Origin: Ureibacillus terrenus
Lineage (GTDB): Bacteria; Bacillota; Bacilli; Bacillales_A; Planococcaceae
NCBI RefSeq assembly: GCF_006569205.1
Contig: NZ_VIGD01000007.1
Coordinates: forward strand, 94,025-158,024
Direction: 5' to 3'
Length of the DNA stretch: 64,000 nucleotides
Each line of letters opens with the position of its first letter. Positions within the stretch are counted from its first letter, which is position 1. The notes beneath the pieces were generated by a model, which was not told where the DNA came from, did not search any database, and was given only the letters and a program-made list of their open reading frames with translations. Shown here one piece after another: positions 46,347-56,751 of the stretch. The position numbers and the translations under genes were made by a program.

Positions 46347-46368
46347 GCGCTCAACAAAATTTGAGCGC
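46347..46368 (-). terminator. rsmG terminator-like hairpin
   Basis: GCGCTCAA / TTGAGCGC with a short loop; the minus-strand tail CTTATTCTT is only weakly T-rich. Confidence 0.55.
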
Positions 46369-46375
46369 ATATGGA

Positions 46376-47092
46376 TTATTTGATCGGCGATTTGTTTGGA
46401 ATGCCTGGTTTTCTTGGATATTTTTTCGGGGTTTTTTTGATTTTTTCAAAAACAAAAATGGTCCGTTCACTATTTTCGATCGGCAGATGATAATCAAATT
46501 GTTCTTTTAAAGTCGTTCCAAGCACTTGGACGGCTTTTTTCGCTTCTTTGTATTCTTCATCCGCGGCAGCCGCTTTCAACGCAAGGAAATGCCCTCCCAC
46601 TTTTACCAAAGGGATGCAAAGCTCTGCCAACACATTTAACCGCGCAACTGCCCTTGCCGTAACAACATCAAATTTTTCCCTATAATCCGGGTTTTGGCCG
46701 AAATCTTCGGCTCTTGCATGAACAAATTGGCAATTTGTCAAATTTAATTGTTCGCTCAAATGATTTAAAAACGTAATGCGCTTCTTTAAGGAGTCAACAA
46801 TTGTCACATGTAAATGAGGAAAACAAATTTTCAAAGGGATGCTCGGGAAACCGGCGCCCGCCCCGACATCGCAAAGGGTTTGAACTTTCGTAAAATCAAA
46901 GAAAAAGGATGCACTGACGGAATCAAAAAAATGTTTGAGATATACTCCTTCCAGATCCGTAATAGCCGTTAAATTCATTTTTTCGTTCCATTCAACAAGC
47001 AATTCGAAATATTTCCGGAATTGTTCAATCTGCGTTTCATTCAGCGCAATTCCATTGTCTTTCAGGCTCTGGATAAAAAGTTGTTCGTTCAT
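46376..47092 (-). CDS. rsmG: 16S rRNA (guanine-527-N7) methyltransferase
   Basis: The 238-residue RsmG (GidB) methylates G527 of 16S rRNA, a site linked to streptomycin sensitivity. Motifs: [19 protein letters not shown] near 40, SAM-binding [17 protein letters not shown] near 72, HARAEDFG and [24 protein letters not shown]-type site (GAGGAGCG) precedes the ATG. A terminator separates it from mnmG, so it is probably expressed independently. Confidence 0.96.
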   Translation of the reverse strand: MNEQLFIQSLKDNGIALNETQIEQFRKYFELLVEWNEKMNLTAITDLEGVYLKHFFDSVSASFFFDFTKVQTLCDVGAGAGFPSIPLKICFPHLHVTIVDSLKKRITFLNHLSEQLNLTNCQFVHARAEDFGQNPDYREKFDVVTARAVARLNVLAELCIPLVKVGGHFLALKAAAADEEYKEAKKAVQVLGTTLKEQFDYHLPIENSERTIFVFEKIKKTPKKYPRKPGIPNKSPIK

Positions 47093-47134
47093 TTTTCGCT
47101 CCTCTTCACTATATATTTTTGAAAGAATATAACA

Positions 47135-47172
47135 AATAAGCGTTCGAGAACAATTTGCTCGAACGCTTATTT
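47135..47172 (-). terminator. mnmG terminator
   Basis: AATAAGCGTTCGAG / CTCGAACGCTTATT, a 14-bp stem, then TGTTAT on the minus strand. Confidence 0.8.
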
Positions 47173-47174
47173 TA

Positions 47175-49070
47175 TTATGAATTGCCGCTTACGCGGGCGA
47201 TTTTCCCTTGTTCGATATATACTAGCAAAATGGATATATCCGCAGGGTTCACACCGGAGATGCGGGAAGCCTGGGCAATCGTCAATGGACGCACTTCTTT
47301 CAATTTTTCACGGGCTTCTGAGGCAAGGTTAGGCACTTGATCATAATCGATATCTTCAGGAATTTTTTTGCTTTCCAATTTATGAAGGCGATCTACTTGC
47401 TGCAATGCTTTTTGGATGTAGCCTTCATATTTGATTTGAATTTCGACTTGCTCTTTTACTTCTTCGCTTAACTCCTCATCCGGCGGGGTTAAAGAAGCTA
47501 CCAAATCATAATTCATTTCCGGGCGTCTCAACAAGTCAGCCGCGCGAATACCGTCCTTAAGTTCCGAGCCTCCTACGGAACGGATGACTTCCTGCGTTTT
47601 TTCGCTTGGTTTAATAATCACTTCCCGAAGACGCGCCATCTCATTTTCTATTTGCTGTTTCTTTTTCAAGAATCTTTGATAACGTTCTTCTGATATTAAA
47701 CCAACCTTATAGCCGATTTCTGTTAATCGCAAGTCCGCATTATCATGACGGAGAAGAAGCCGGTATTCCGCACGTGATGTCAGCAGACGATACGGCTCAT
47801 TTGTTCCTTTCGTCACCAAATCATCAATTAACACGCCGATGTATGCTTCTGAACGTTTTAAAATAACCGGTTCTTTACCTAACACTTTTGCTGCCGCATT
47901 TATCCCTGCCATGATACCTTGCCCTGCGGCCTCTTCGTAACCGCTCGTTCCGTTGATTTGGCCGGCTGTGAAAAGATTTTTGATCCGTTTCGTTTCAAGG
48001 GTTGGCCATAATTGGGTCGGAACAATCGCATCATACTCAATCGCATAACCTGGACGCATCATTTGGGCATTTTCCAATCCAGGAATGGAGGCAATCATTT
48101 TCAGCTGAATATCTTCCGGCATGCTTGTTGAAAGTCCTTGCACATATACTTCATCCGTTTCCCGCCCTTCCGGTTCAATAAAAATTTGATGGCGGGGTTT
48201 GTCATTAAACCGGACAACTTTCGTTTCAATGGACGGACAATATCTTGGGCCCGGTCCAGTAATAAGACCCGTGAACATCGGTGCTTTATCTAAATTGCTG
48301 TTGATAATTTCATGGGTTTCCGGTGTCGTATATGTCAACCAGCAAGGTATCTGATCCATAATATATTCTGTCGTTTCAAAACTGAAAGCCCTCGGAACGT
48401 CATCCCCCGGCTGAATCTCCATTTTGCTATAATCCACCGTTCTTCCATTCAGACGGGGAGGTGTTCCAGTTTTAAAACGTACTATATCAAAGCCCAACTC
48501 CTTTAATTGATCGGCCAGTTTGATGGATGGCTGCATGTTGTTCGGCCCGCTTGAGTATTTGATATCACCGATAATGATTTCTCCGCGCAAATACGTGCCG
48601 GTAGTCAATATAACGGCTTTTCCCCGGAAAACGCCTCCGGTTCTCGTAATAACCCCCTTAACTTCCCCATCTTCAATAATCAGCTCTTCCACCATTGTTT
48701 GCTGGATATGGAGGTTTTCTAGTTGTTCCAATACTCTTTTCATTTCCCTCTGATACAGGACTTTATCCGCCTGAGCCCGCAATGCCCGGACGGCAGGACC
48801 TTTCCCCGTGTTCAGCATACGCATTTGAACATGGGTTTTATCAATTACTTTTGCCATTAATCCTCCAAGAGCATCGATTTCGCGAACAACAATTCCCTTT
48901 GCGGGTCCGCCAATCGATGGATTACATGGCATAAACGCTATATTTTCCAAACTGATTGTCAGCATGAGGGTTTTTGCACCCAGTTTAGCAGCGGCATGTG
49001 CCGCTTCCACACCAGCATGACCAGCCCCGACAACAATGACATCATACATTCCTGCTTCATAAGTTGTCAT
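47175..49070 (-). CDS. mnmG: tRNA uridine-34 carboxymethylaminomethyl synthesis enzyme MnmG
   Basis: The 631-residue FAD protein (GidA) works with MnmE to modify the wobble uridine of certain tRNAs. FAD-binding [20 protein letters not shown] is at residue 15. Also present: [44 protein letters not shown], and [18 protein letters not shown] near 365. Length is as expected. The ribosome binding site (GAAGAG) is weak, but the N-terminus agrees with Bacillus GidA. It lies 35 bases after mnmE, in one operon. Confidence 0.97.
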   Translation of the reverse strand: MTTYEAGMYDVIVVGAGHAGVEAAHAAAKLGAKTLMLTISLENIAFMPCNPSIGGPAKGIVVREIDALGGLMAKVIDKTHVQMRMLNTGKGPAVRALRAQADKVLYQREMKRVLEQLENLHIQQTMVEELIIEDGEVKGVITRTGGVFRGKAVILTTGTYLRGEIIIGDIKYSSGPNNMQPSIKLADQLKELGFDIVRFKTGTPPRLNGRTVDYSKMEIQPGDDVPRAFSFETTEYIMDQIPCWLTYTTPETHEIINSNLDKAPMFTGLITGPGPRYCPSIETKVVRFNDKPRHQIFIEPEGRETDEVYVQGLSTSMPEDIQLKMIASIPGLENAQMMRPGYAIEYDAIVPTQLWPTLETKRIKNLFTAGQINGTSGYEEAAGQGIMAGINAAAKVLGKEPVILKRSEAYIGVLIDDLVTKGTNEPYRLLTSRAEYRLLLRHDNADLRLTEIGYKVGLISEERYQRFLKKKQQIENEMARLREVIIKPSEKTQEVIRSVGGSELKDGIRAADLLRRPEMNYDLVASLTPPDEELSEEVKEQVEIQIKYEGYIQKALQQVDRLHKLESKKIPEDIDYDQVPNLASEAREKLKEVRPLTIAQASRISGVNPADISILLVYIEQGKIARVSGNS

Positions 49071-49105
49071 GCCGAAAAACTCTTCCCTTCCATAGTAAGT
49101 TTTGT

Positions 49106-50491
49106 TTATTTTCCCAAACAGAATTGCGAGAACAGCTGATCGATCAGGCTTTCATGCACTGTGTCGCCAATGATTTCCCCAAGCAGCTCCCACGTTCTTG
49201 TTACATCGATTTGAATAATATCCACAGGCACGCCCGCTTTCGCCGATTCAATCGCATCTTCTATCGCTTTCAATGCCTGTTCCAATATGGAAATATGCCG
49301 CGCATTGGAAACATACGTCAAATCGTCCGATTCGATCTGTCCTTCAAAAAACAATTCCGCAATCGCTTCTTCCAGCTCATCCACCCCTTCTTCTTTTAAT
49401 AAAGAAGTGGCGACAATCCGTCTTCCATTTGCAAGTTCTTTTACTTTTTCCAAATCAATTTTTTGCGGCAAATCCATTTTATTGATCACGACAATAAAAT
49501 TCATATCTTTTATTGTCTCGAACAGATTTTCATCTTCTTTTGTCAACGGTTCTGACCCGTTCAGCACAAGCAAAATCAAATCCGCTTCTTTTAATACTTG
49601 GCGGGATCTTTCTACCCCGATCCGTTCGACGATATCTTCCGTTTCCCGGATTCCGGCAGTATCCACCAGGCGCAAAGGGACGCCGCGGATGTTGACATAC
49701 TCTTCTATAATATCACGGGTTGTCCCTGCAATATCTGTTACAATCGCTTTATTTTCATGTACGAGCGTATTTAACAACGATGATTTTCCTACATTCGGTC
49801 TACCCAAAATCACCGTTGAAAGCCCTTCGCGCAAAATCTTTCCTTGGCTGGAAGTCCGGAGCAATTTTTTTATTTCATCACGAACCCATGTACATTTTTC
49901 AAGCAGCATCGGAACTGTCATTTCTTCGACGTCATCATATTCGGGATAATCAATGTTTACTTCCACGTGTGCCAATGTTTCGATTAATGCCTGGCGCAGC
50001 TCTTTGATTAGCCGCGACAATTTCCCGTCCATTTGGCTGAGGGCTATATTCATCGCGCGGTCTGTTTTCGCACGTATTAAATCCATTACCGCTTCAGCCT
50101 GGGACAAATCAATTCTGCCATTTAAGAAGGCGCGTTTTGTAAATTCACCTGGTTCAGCCAATCTCGCACCATTTTTTAATACAAGATTCAGCACCCGATT
50201 GACCGAAACAATCCCTCCGTGACAGTTGATTTCCACTACATCTTCACGGGTAAACGTTTTTGGTGCTTTCATGACCGAAACCATTACTTCTTCCACTATT
50301 TTTCCTGTTTCCGGATCGATTAAATGTCCGTAATGAATTGTATGGGATGGCTGGTCTTTTAATTTTTTATTGGCAGGGGATTTAAATATTTTATCCGCTA
50401 TCGGAACCGCTTCGTCACCGCTTAAACGAACGATGGCAATGGCTCCCTCTCCCATCGGCGTGGAGATGGCGGCGATTGTATCAGTTTCCAT
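49106..50491 (-). CDS. mnmE: tRNA modification GTPase MnmE
   Basis: The 461-residue protein (TrmE/ThdF) has an N-terminal tetrahydrofolate-binding domain ([22 protein letters not shown]), a helical domain, and an inserted G domain with [14 protein letters not shown] near 225, [24 protein letters not shown] and NKMDLP. It ends in the catalytic CLGK. The ATG at 50491 follows GGGAG at eight bases; the GTG three codons earlier is part of that site. Two palindromic DnaA-box pairs lie upstream. Confidence 0.97.
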   Translation of the reverse strand: METDTIAAISTPMGEGAIAIVRLSGDEAVPIADKIFKSPANKKLKDQPSHTIHYGHLIDPETGKIVEEVMVSVMKAPKTFTREDVVEINCHGGIVSVNRVLNLVLKNGARLAEPGEFTKRAFLNGRIDLSQAEAVMDLIRAKTDRAMNIALSQMDGKLSRLIKELRQALIETLAHVEVNIDYPEYDDVEEMTVPMLLEKCTWVRDEIKKLLRTSSQGKILREGLSTVILGRPNVGKSSLLNTLVHENKAIVTDIAGTTRDIIEEYVNIRGVPLRLVDTAGIRETEDIVERIGVERSRQVLKEADLILLVLNGSEPLTKEDENLFETIKDMNFIVVINKMDLPQKIDLEKVKELANGRRIVATSLLKEEGVDELEEAIAELFFEGQIESDDLTYVSNARHISILEQALKAIEDAIESAKAGVPVDIIQIDVTRTWELLGEIIGDTVHESLIDQLFSQFCLGK

Positions 50492-50509
50492 TGTATTCAC
50501 TCCCTTATA

Positions 50510-50611
50510 TTATCCACATGTGGATAACTCGCCGAACTTTCTCACTAACAAAATAGCTTAACACAAATTACTTTAAATCGAAAGTATAGTATCTTTTCCA
50601 CATGTGGATAT
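50510..50611. promoter_or_regulatory. Palindromic DnaA-box pairs upstream of mnmE
   Basis: TTATCCACATGTGGATAA (50510-50527) is two perfect DnaA boxes back to back. TTTTCCACATGTGGATAT (50594-50611) repeats the arrangement with one mismatch per box. The rest of the 312-base gap holds two hairpins but no gene. Confidence 0.8.
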
Positions 50612-50653
50612 TGATCATTTCCCAGGTTTTAGACGTTTAAAAATCAAAAAGAA

Positions 50654-50681
50654 TAATCCCCAAAATGAAAGAATGGGGATT
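50654..50681 (-). terminator. Possible second terminator after khpB
   Basis: AATCCCC / GGGGATT stem; on the minus strand it is followed by ATTCTTTTTGATTTTT. Confidence 0.5.
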
Positions 50682-50750
50682 GGGAAATAAAGATGAAGAT
50701 GGAAAAGGTTTTCGAAGGCCAAATCAGCCGCAATCATCCATTCAAGGGCA

Positions 50751-50788
50751 AAAAAATATCATCCAAATCTTCATCTGGATGATATTTT
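50751..50788 (-). terminator. khpB terminator
   Basis: AAAATATCATCCA / TGGATGATATTTT, followed on the minus strand by TTTGCCC, 16 bases after the khpB stop. Confidence 0.8.
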
Positions 50789-50803
50789 CCCTATATTTTT
50801 TTC

Positions 50804-51562
50804 CTATTTTACCGGTTCAATAATTAAATGGCGGTTCGGCTCTTCACCTTCCGAATATGTTTCAACATCCAATCGATTTGCCAAAGCGTTGTGAATGATT
50901 TTTCTTTCGTAAGAAGGCATCGGTTCCAATGCCACTTTCTTTCCCGTCCGGATTGCTTTATCGGCCATTTTCTGCGCCAATTTTTCCAACGCTTCTTGGC
51001 GGCGCTCGCGATAATTTTCAACGTCCAGTCTCACCGTTACATACGATTTTATGTTTTTGCTTACAACCAATTGGGTTAGTTGCTGCAGTGCGTTCAAATT
51101 GCTGCCGTGTTTTCCGATCAGAAGTGCCGCTCTTTCGCTCTCCAATTTAAAATGAATGGTTTTTCCTTCTTTTTCCGCTTCCACTTTCAAATCATGAATT
51201 CCCATAGCGTTTGCAACATCTTTCAAATATTGCTCAGCAATTAGGACTGGATCGGGCTCTCCTTCAACATCTTCACTCAATGTTTTTTCTTCTGCATCCT
51301 CATTTACTGCTTCATCTTTTACAGGTATTTCATCGGATTTTTCTTCTATTACGGAAGGTTCTCCCGATGTTTCAATTTCATCCACCTGTTGTTCAATGAC
51401 AGTAACCCGGACTTCCGCTGGACGGGCACCGAACCCCAAAAAACCTTTTCTCGCTTCTTGCAACACTTCGATTTCCACTTGATCTTGTGTTACACCAAGC
51501 TTTTGTAACGCTAAAGCAATCGCTTCTTCCTTCGTCGCGCCAGTTTGTGTAATTTGTTTCAC
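50804..51562 (-). CDS. khpB: RNA-binding protein KhpB (Jag/SpoIIIJ-associated)
   Basis: The 252-residue protein has a Jag-N domain (1-50, GATKEEAIALALQKLGVTQDQVEIEVLQEARKGFLGFG), an acidic linker (65-105), a KH domain (about 110-185, LIGKHGSNLNALQQL) and an R3H domain (about 190-252, RREQALEKLAQKMADKAI, PSYERKIIHNAL). It binds small RNAs and affects cell elongation in relatives. Its start overlaps the yidC stop by four bases (ATGA). Confidence 0.95.
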   Translation of the reverse strand: MKQITQTGATKEEAIALALQKLGVTQDQVEIEVLQEARKGFLGFGARPAEVRVTVIEQQVDEIETSGEPSVIEEKSDEIPVKDEAVNEDAEEKTLSEDVEGEPDPVLIAEQYLKDVANAMGIHDLKVEAEKEGKTIHFKLESERAALLIGKHGSNLNALQQLTQLVVSKNIKSYVTVRLDVENYRERRQEALEKLAQKMADKAIRTGKKVALEPMPSYERKIIHNALANRLDVETYSEGEEPNRHLIIEPVK

Positions 51563-52335
51563 TTTTTCGATCCTCCAGTTGTCGCAGGTTTTTCATTATC
51601 TTTCTTTTCCCAAGGTTTCTTATAAATAAATATGTTTTGAATAACTGAAATAATGTTTCCGACCACCCAATATAAAGATAATGCCGCCGGTAATACCATC
51701 CCGAATCCAATAACCATGAGAGGCATAAAATACAGCATGATTTTCATTTGAGGGTTGTCCACTGCCGGGCCGGTCATTAATACAATATATTGGATCAAAC
51801 CAGCTGCAATCGCAAGGATGATACTTGGTTCAGCCAGCGGGAAAATCAGGAATGTCCCAAGATCAAACTCAGGCGTCGCATTCATCCGGCTAATGGCATG
51901 GTACAACCCGATAATGATCGGCATTTGAATCAAAGCGGGCAAACATCCCATCATTGGATTTACGCCGCTGGATTGCATCAATTCCATTAATTCTTTTTGA
52001 TACTTTTGCTGGGTTACAGCATCTTTTGAACTATATTTCTCTTGTAGCTCTTTTAATTTCGGCTGGAGTTCCTGCATTTTTTTCGAGCTTTGGACCTGTT
52101 TTATAGTCAATGGCAGTATAGCCAATCGGATGATGATGGTCACTGCAATAATCCCTAGCCCATATGACCCGAACAAATTAGAGAAATATTCAATGATTGA
52201 AACGATTGGCCAAACAATGAATTGATTCCAAAAACCCTCACTGTCGGCTGAAATCGGCTGGTTGTATTCCCTGCAGCCGCTGAGCAAAATGGCGGCGAAC
52301 GCCAAAGTCAATATGATCCGCGAATTTTTTTTCAA
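51559..52335 (-). CDS. yidC: Membrane protein insertase YidC (SpoIIIJ type)
   Basis: The 258-residue lipoprotein inserts membrane proteins with or without SecYEG; in spore formers this copy (SpoIIIJ) is needed for forespore sigma-G activation. It has a lipobox ILLSGC (Cys 21), five hydrophobic segments, and the YidC core FGSYGLGIIAVTIIIRLAILPLTIKQ with the conserved Arg in the groove, GVNPMMGCLPALIQMPIIIGLYHAI, and a Lys-rich tail. It is upstream of and coupled to khpB. Confidence 0.96.
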   Translation of the reverse strand: MKKNSRIILTLAFAAILLSGCREYNQPISADSEGFWNQFIVWPIVSIIEYFSNLFGSYGLGIIAVTIIIRLAILPLTIKQVQSSKKMQELQPKLKELQEKYSSKDAVTQQKYQKELMELMQSSGVNPMMGCLPALIQMPIIIGLYHAISRMNATPEFDLGTFLIFPLAEPSIILAIAAGLIQYIVLMTGPAVDNPQMKIMLYFMPLMVIGFGMVLPAALSLYWVVGNIISVIQNIFIYKKPWEKKDNEKPATTGGSKK

Positions 52336-52446
52336 TTCTGTTCCTCCTACAGCTTACAGAACTTTCTATTTTATTTTTATGCTATTTTACCATGTTTTTA
52401 ACTGGCAGCTCTACTACTAGTTTTTTTCCTTCCCTATATGCATTTT

Positions 52447-52806
52447 TTATTCTTTACTTACTTTTTTCTTATTTAATACTTTTGCGATTTTCAATACATG
52501 TTCCAAACTTTTTTTCGTTTCATGATAATTTAAATTGGCCGCCGGTAATCTGGCGATGATAACATAGTCCATGTCTTGCCTGAGATCGTCTTTCAATTCC
52601 AAAAACGATTGGCGAATATAGCGTTTCACTTTGTTGCGGGTCACGGCTTTTCCGATTTTTTTTCCTACTGAAAGCCCGATCCGGAACTCCTTTTGCCCCT
52701 CTCTCGGCAAACAATATACGACAAACTGCCGGTTGGCGAACGATTTCCCTTCCTTAAATACTTTCTGAAACTCTTTATTTTCTTTAATCCTTTGGCGCTT
52801 TTTCAC
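52447..52806 (-). CDS. rnpA: Ribonuclease P protein component
   Basis: The 119-residue basic protein assists the RNase P RNA in tRNA 5' processing. It begins [33 protein letters not shown] and has the RNR motif [17 protein letters not shown] near 55-72. The start is GTG at 52806, seven bases from AGGTGA. It is separated from rpmH by a hairpin with a long U-tract, which may reduce its expression relative to rpmH. Confidence 0.96.
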   Translation of the reverse strand: MKKRQRIKENKEFQKVFKEGKSFANRQFVVYCLPREGQKEFRIGLSVGKKIGKAVTRNKVKRYIRQSFLELKDDLRQDMDYVIIARLPAANLNYHETKKSLEHVLKIAKVLNKKKVSKE

Positions 52807-52841
52807 TCAATCACCTGCTTCCGCTTGGTTGGCAAATTATG

Positions 52842-52869
52842 AAAAAAAAGACCACTGAAAATTCAGTGG
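52842..52869 (-). terminator. Intercistronic terminator between rpmH and rnpA
   Basis: On the minus strand CCACTGAA / TTCAGTGG with a two-base loop, then TCTTTTTTTT. It lies between the rpmH stop and the rnpA start, so rnpA depends on readthrough or a separate promoter. Confidence 0.8.
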
Positions 52870-52871
52870 AC

Positions 52872-53006
52872 TTATGCAGATAATACTTTTCTTCCTTTAC
52901 GACGGCGCGCAGCTAATACTTTTCGACCATTTTTTGTGCTCATGCGTTTACGGAAACCGTGCACTCTTTTGCGCTTAAGTTTTGACGGTTGATAAGTGCG
53001 TTTCAT
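52872..53006 (-). CDS. rpmH: Ribosomal protein bL34
   Basis: The minus strand encodes 44 residues starting [20 protein letters not shown] and ending [11 protein letters not shown], the complete bL34. A ribosome binding site (TGGAGG) precedes the ATG. It is the first gene to the left of the origin, with a near-perfect promoter facing away from dnaA. Confidence 0.98.
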   Translation of the reverse strand: MKRTYQPSKLKRKRVHGFRKRMSTKNGRKVLAARRRKGRKVLSA

Positions 53007-53063
53007 CTATATTCACACCTCCAAAGTGATTGTTCAGTTTCAATTTTACATATAGACTCGACT

Positions 53064-53093
53064 ATTATATAAAAATCCCATTCATATTGTCAA
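53064..53093 (-). promoter_or_regulatory. rpmH promoter
   Basis: On the minus strand: TTGACA (53088-53093), 18 bases, TATAAT (53064-53069), both hexamers perfect. Confidence 0.9.
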
Positions 53094-53155
53094 ATGACTA
53101 TTAAAGAAAATCAAGCGACAAAGTTCCTAAATTATTTTCTAAATTTTTAAACAAC

Positions 53156-53450
53156 TTATCCACAAATCTCCTGTAGATAATCACAAATATTGTGGATAAA
53201 TTTTTTCGGCATTTTTTTATCCACAATGGTTATTGACAACTTTTTCACAAAATCATACATTGTGGATAAATTTTCAAGGATGATGATGAATATTGTGGAT
53301 AAGTTTATCAACCTATTGAAACGATGATATTTTTTTGATAGTATTATTGTGCTTTACTCTGTGGAAAAGTTTTTTGGGAAATATTTTATCCCCAGCTGTT
53401 GATAACTTGTGGATAAAATAAACCACAACCTATGGAAAAAGTTATCCACA
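53156..53450. other. oriC, upstream DnaA-box region (incA/incB-like)
   Basis: Seven perfect DnaA boxes lie at 53156, 53191, 53217, 53261, 53294, 53408 and 53442 (TTATCCACA or TGTGGATAA), plus TGTGGAAAA (53360) and TTATCCCCA (53386). They fill the rpmH-dnaA gap (53007-53523), as in B. subtilis, where the origin is split by dnaA. The dnaA promoter lies within the cluster. Confidence 0.95.
53316..53344 (+). promoter_or_regulatory. Putative dnaA promoter
   Basis: TTGAAA (53316-53321), 17 bases, TAGTAT (53339-53344). It is surrounded by DnaA boxes, consistent with autoregulation by DnaA. Confidence 0.7.
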
Positions 53451-53523
53451 GGTTGTGATTTTGTGTTTTAATAATATTGATGAAGACGTTTTGATTAAAA
53501 AAATAAGTAAAGGGGTCACAAGC

Positions 53524-54867
53524 TTGGAACATTTAGATGAATTATGGAACAAAGTCCTGGCCCGAGTAGAACAACAAATTTCGAAACCAAGCTTTGAGAC
53601 GTGGTTAAAATCAACAAAATTGCTCTCTTACAACGGGAAAAAAGTGACAATCGCCGCACCCACTTCGTTCGCCCGTGAATGGCTTGAAACCCACTATGTT
53701 CCTTTAATAGCGAGAATCTTGTCTGAAATTACCGGAAAAGATCTACTCATTCAATTTGTTGTTCAAAAGGATCAGGACAATGATGATTTTGACATTCCGG
53801 CGCCAGTCATTCAAACGAAGTCAAATGATTCCGCGGAAAGTTCACACAGCATGCTCAATCCAAAGTACACCTTTGATACGTTTGTTATCGGTTCGGGCAA
53901 CCGGTTTGCCCATGCAGCTTCACTTGCGGTCGCTGAAGCACCGGCAAAAGCCTATAACCCGTTATTTATTTACGGTGGTGTAGGTTTGGGGAAAACTCAT
54001 TTAATGCACGCTATCGGACACTATGTGCTTGAACACAATCCGAATGCAAAAGTGGTTTACTTGTCTTCCGAAAAATTTACGAACGAGTTCATCAACTCTA
54101 TCCGTGATAACAAGGCCGAAGATTTCCGGAATAAATATCGCAATGTGGATGTTTTATTAATTGATGATATTCAATTCCTGGCAGGAAAAGAATCGACTCA
54201 GGAAGAATTTTTCCACACTTTTAATGCCTTGCACACTGAATCAAAACAAATTGTCATTTCAAGCGACCGTCCTCCGAAAGAAATACCGACTTTGGAAGAC
54301 CGGCTGCGATCCAGATTTGAATGGGGATTGATTACAGACATTACACCGCCGGATTTGGAAACGAGAATTGCGATTTTGCGCAAAAAGGCCAAAGCGGACG
54401 GACTCGATATTCCGAACGAAGTGATGCACTACATAGCGAATCAAATCGACACAAATATCCGGGAATTGGAAGGAGCATTGATTCGCGTTGTCGCTTATTC
54501 ATCTCTTGTCAACAAAGACATTACAATTGATTTGGCAAAAGAAGCATTAAAAGATATCATGCCGAACACCAAACCGAAAACGATCACAATCCAGGAAATT
54601 CAAAAAGTAGTCGGCGAACACTTCAATATACGATTGGAAGACTTCACTTCGAAAAAGCGAACAAAATCCATTGCGTTCCCGCGCCAAATCGCAATGTATT
54701 TATCCAGGGAATTAACGGATTTTTCTTTGCCGAAAATCGGGGAAGAATTTGGCGGAAGGGACCATACAACGGTCATCCATGCCCATGAGAAGATTGAAAA
54801 AATGTTAAAAGAGGATCAACATCTGCAGGAAGAAATAAAAAAAATCCGCAACATGCTTGGAAAATAG
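53524..54867 (+). CDS. dnaA: Chromosomal replication initiator DnaA
   Basis: The 447-residue AAA+ initiator has domain I (1-85, [27 protein letters not shown]), a variable linker (86-110), domain III with Walker [18 protein letters not shown] near 150, Walker [13 protein letters not shown], and the arginine-finger region, and domain IV with the DnaA signature [20 protein letters not shown]. The start is TTG at 53524, nine bases from AAAGGGG, giving the family length (446 in B. subtilis); an ATT-like 23-codon extension lies in the oriC boxes. Confidence 0.97.
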   Translation: MEHLDELWNKVLARVEQQISKPSFETWLKSTKLLSYNGKKVTIAAPTSFAREWLETHYVPLIARILSEITGKDLLIQFVVQKDQDNDDFDIPAPVIQTKSNDSAESSHSMLNPKYTFDTFVIGSGNRFAHAASLAVAEAPAKAYNPLFIYGGVGLGKTHLMHAIGHYVLEHNPNAKVVYLSSEKFTNEFINSIRDNKAEDFRNKYRNVDVLLIDDIQFLAGKESTQEEFFHTFNALHTESKQIVISSDRPPKEIPTLEDRLRSRFEWGLITDITPPDLETRIAILRKKAKADGLDIPNEVMHYIANQIDTNIRELEGALIRVVAYSSLVNKDITIDLAKEALKDIMPNTKPKTITIQEIQKVVGEHFNIRLEDFTSKKRTKSIAFPRQIAMYLSRELTDFSLPKIGEEFGGRDHTTVIHAHEKIEKMLKEDQHLQEEIKKIRNMLGK

Positions 54868-54870
54868 CTT

Positions 54871-55025
54871 TGTGGATAACTTTCTTTTTTCTTTGCGGCG
54901 TTATGCACAATATATTCACATGTGGATATCTTGCTGTATAAAGAAAAAAATATACTTATCCACAAATCCACATCACCTATTACTATTATTTTTACTTAAT
55001 TATTAAAAGAATAATAATTTAATAT
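54871..55025. other. oriC, downstream unwinding region with DnaA-trios
   Basis: DnaA boxes at 54871 (perfect), 54901 and 54921 (one mismatch) and 54956 (perfect) are followed by AATCCACATCACC and then CTATTACTATTATT, a run of DnaA-trio-like triplets, and a fully AT-rich stretch to about 55025. The box/GC-patch/trio/AT order matches the basal unwinding system of B. subtilis. Confidence 0.85.
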
Positions 55026-55042
55026 ATAAGCGAGGTATGACG

Positions 55043-56185
55043 ATGAAATTTGAAATCATGCGAGACCGGCTGTTGGATGGACTGAATGATGTAACCAAAG
55101 CCATCAGCTCCAAGACGACGATACCAATTTTGACCGGGATTAAAATCGATGTTACGGATAATGGAGTGCTTTTGACGGGATCCGATGCGGACATTACCAT
55201 TCAAACTTTTATCCCGGCTGAAGAAAACGGAGATCAGATTATCAATATCATCGAAACGGGATCCATTGTTCTTCAGGCCAGAATGTTCAACGAAATCGTA
55301 AGAAAACTGCCTACAAATGATGTAGAAATTGAAGTGGAAAATGAGTTCCAAACTCACATTCGGTCTGGTAAAACAGAATTCCATCTAATCGGTTCAGATG
55401 CATCGGAATATCCGTTATTGCCCAAAATTGACGACGAAAACAAATTTGAAATACCTGCCGATTTGCTAAAAGCGGTTATCCGCGAAACAGTATTTGCTGT
55501 TGCAACAAGCGAGAGCAGGCCTGTCCTTACAGGGGTAAACTGGATCATTGAAAACGATGAATTGATTTGTGTTGCAACAGATAGCCACCGATTGGCAAGA
55601 AGAAAAGTGAAACTGGAAAATTTGCCAACTGATGTTGATTCAATCGTCATCCCTGGAAAAAGCTTGAATGAATTGAACAAAATTTTGGATGAAACAAGCA
55701 ATCCTGTTCAAATCATCATGTCAAATCAACAAATCTTGTTCAAAACAGATCATGTTTTATTCTTCTCCCGTCTGCTTGAGGGAAATTATCCGGATACTTC
55801 CAGATTAATTCCGACCGAATTCAAAACAAACATTACTTTGGATGGCAAAACATTATTACAGGCGATTGACCGGGCGTCCCTTGTTGCCAGAGAAGACCGG
55901 AACAATGTGGTGCGTTTCGAAACATTGGAGGACAATGCCGTAAAAATTTCATCCAACTCACCTGAAATCGGGAAAGTGGAGGAACAAATTCCGGTTCATT
56001 CCATTGACGGCGACGAACTTGTCATTTCATTCAGTGCAAAATATATGATGGAAGCATTAAAAGCCATTGACGGACAAGGGCAGGAAGTGATTGTCCAATT
56101 TACCGGTGCAATGCGGCCGTTCATTTTGAGACAAGTGAATGACGATTCCATTCTTCAGCTGATTTTACCGGTAAGAACATACTAA
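55043..56185 (+). CDS. dnaN: DNA polymerase III sliding clamp (beta subunit)
   Basis: The 380-residue clamp has three similar domains; it begins MKFEIMRDRLLDGLNDVTKAISSKTTIPILTGIKI and ends with DDSILQLILPVRTY, the conserved C-terminus. PVLTGVNW, TDSHRLARRK and LFFSRLLEGNYPDTSRLIP are family motifs. The ATG at 55043 has GAGGT six bases upstream; the ATG two codons before is too close. It follows the origin region, as usual. Confidence 0.97.
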   Translation: MKFEIMRDRLLDGLNDVTKAISSKTTIPILTGIKIDVTDNGVLLTGSDADITIQTFIPAEENGDQIINIIETGSIVLQARMFNEIVRKLPTNDVEIEVENEFQTHIRSGKTEFHLIGSDASEYPLLPKIDDENKFEIPADLLKAVIRETVFAVATSESRPVLTGVNWIIENDELICVATDSHRLARRKVKLENLPTDVDSIVIPGKSLNELNKILDETSNPVQIIMSNQQILFKTDHVLFFSRLLEGNYPDTSRLIPTEFKTNITLDGKTLLQAIDRASLVAREDRNNVVRFETLEDNAVKISSNSPEIGKVEEQIPVHSIDGDELVISFSAKYMMEALKAIDGQGQEVIVQFTGAMRPFILRQVNDDSILQLILPVRTY

Positions 56186-56196
56186 AGAATTGCAAA

Positions 56197-56236
56197 GTGT
56201 AGATAAAGCCGAGTGGGGCTTGTCTACACTTTTTAT
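56197..56236 (+). terminator. dnaN terminator
   Basis: GTGTAGA-taAAGCC / GGCTT-g-TCTACAC followed by TTTTTATTTTT. Confidence 0.9.
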
Positions 56237-56520
56237 TTTTAAAAACAAGAATTCTTGTTAATCTCTATTAAATTTAAAGTTTTTGGTGGATCAAGATTTA
56301 CCAAATTATATGTAAGGGGGATTCATTTATTCCAGGTTGGATGAAAAAATTTTTGAATATTCGGTTTTTCAAAACAGAAGACGTTGGAGAGTGTTTATAA
56401 TGTTTGAATTATAAGCTTTTCGTCAAAAATTAGGTTAGGTGTTCGCGGCTTTTCTGGCGAATTATCGAAAATTAAGGTAAGATTAAATGATAGATGTTCG
56501 TTTACGGAGGCTGAAGATGT
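56237..56520. other. AT-rich gap before yaaA
   Basis: I find no convincing gene here. There is a TATAAT at 56396 without a fitting -35, and a strong ribosome-binding-like AAGGGGG (56314-56320) followed by no ATG in range, only an ATT-started 23-codon frame. It probably contains the yaaA-recF promoter. Confidence 0.4.
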
Positions 56521-56751
56521 TTGAATGAATTTGTGATTGATACGGAATTTATCACCCTTGGACAACTATTGAAAGTTACTGATGCAATCAGTACTGGTGG
56601 TATGGCAAAATGGTTTTTGGAAGAAAACAACGTATATGTGAATGGCGAAATTGAAAGGCGCCGTGGCCGGAAATTAAGAAATGGAGATATTGTCAATATT
56701 CCGGGTTGCGGAAGATATGTAATTGTAAGTAAGAACGGAGAAAATGGATGA
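56521..56751 (+). CDS. yaaA: S4-domain protein YaaA
   Basis: The 76-residue RNA-binding S4 protein includes [48 protein letters not shown], the complete S4 fold. It lies between dnaN and recF in nearly all Bacilli and is implicated in ribosome assembly. The start is TTG at 56521, ten bases from GGAGG. Its stop overlaps recF by four bases. Confidence 0.93.
   Translation: MNEFVIDTEFITLGQLLKVTDAISTGGMAKWFLEENNVYVNGEIERRRGRKLRNGDIVNIPGCGRYVIVSKNGENG

Noticed and set aside
56314..56400. AAGGGGG followed by a 23-codon frame starting at ATT
   Set aside because: ATT starts are very rare and the peptide has no recognisable features.
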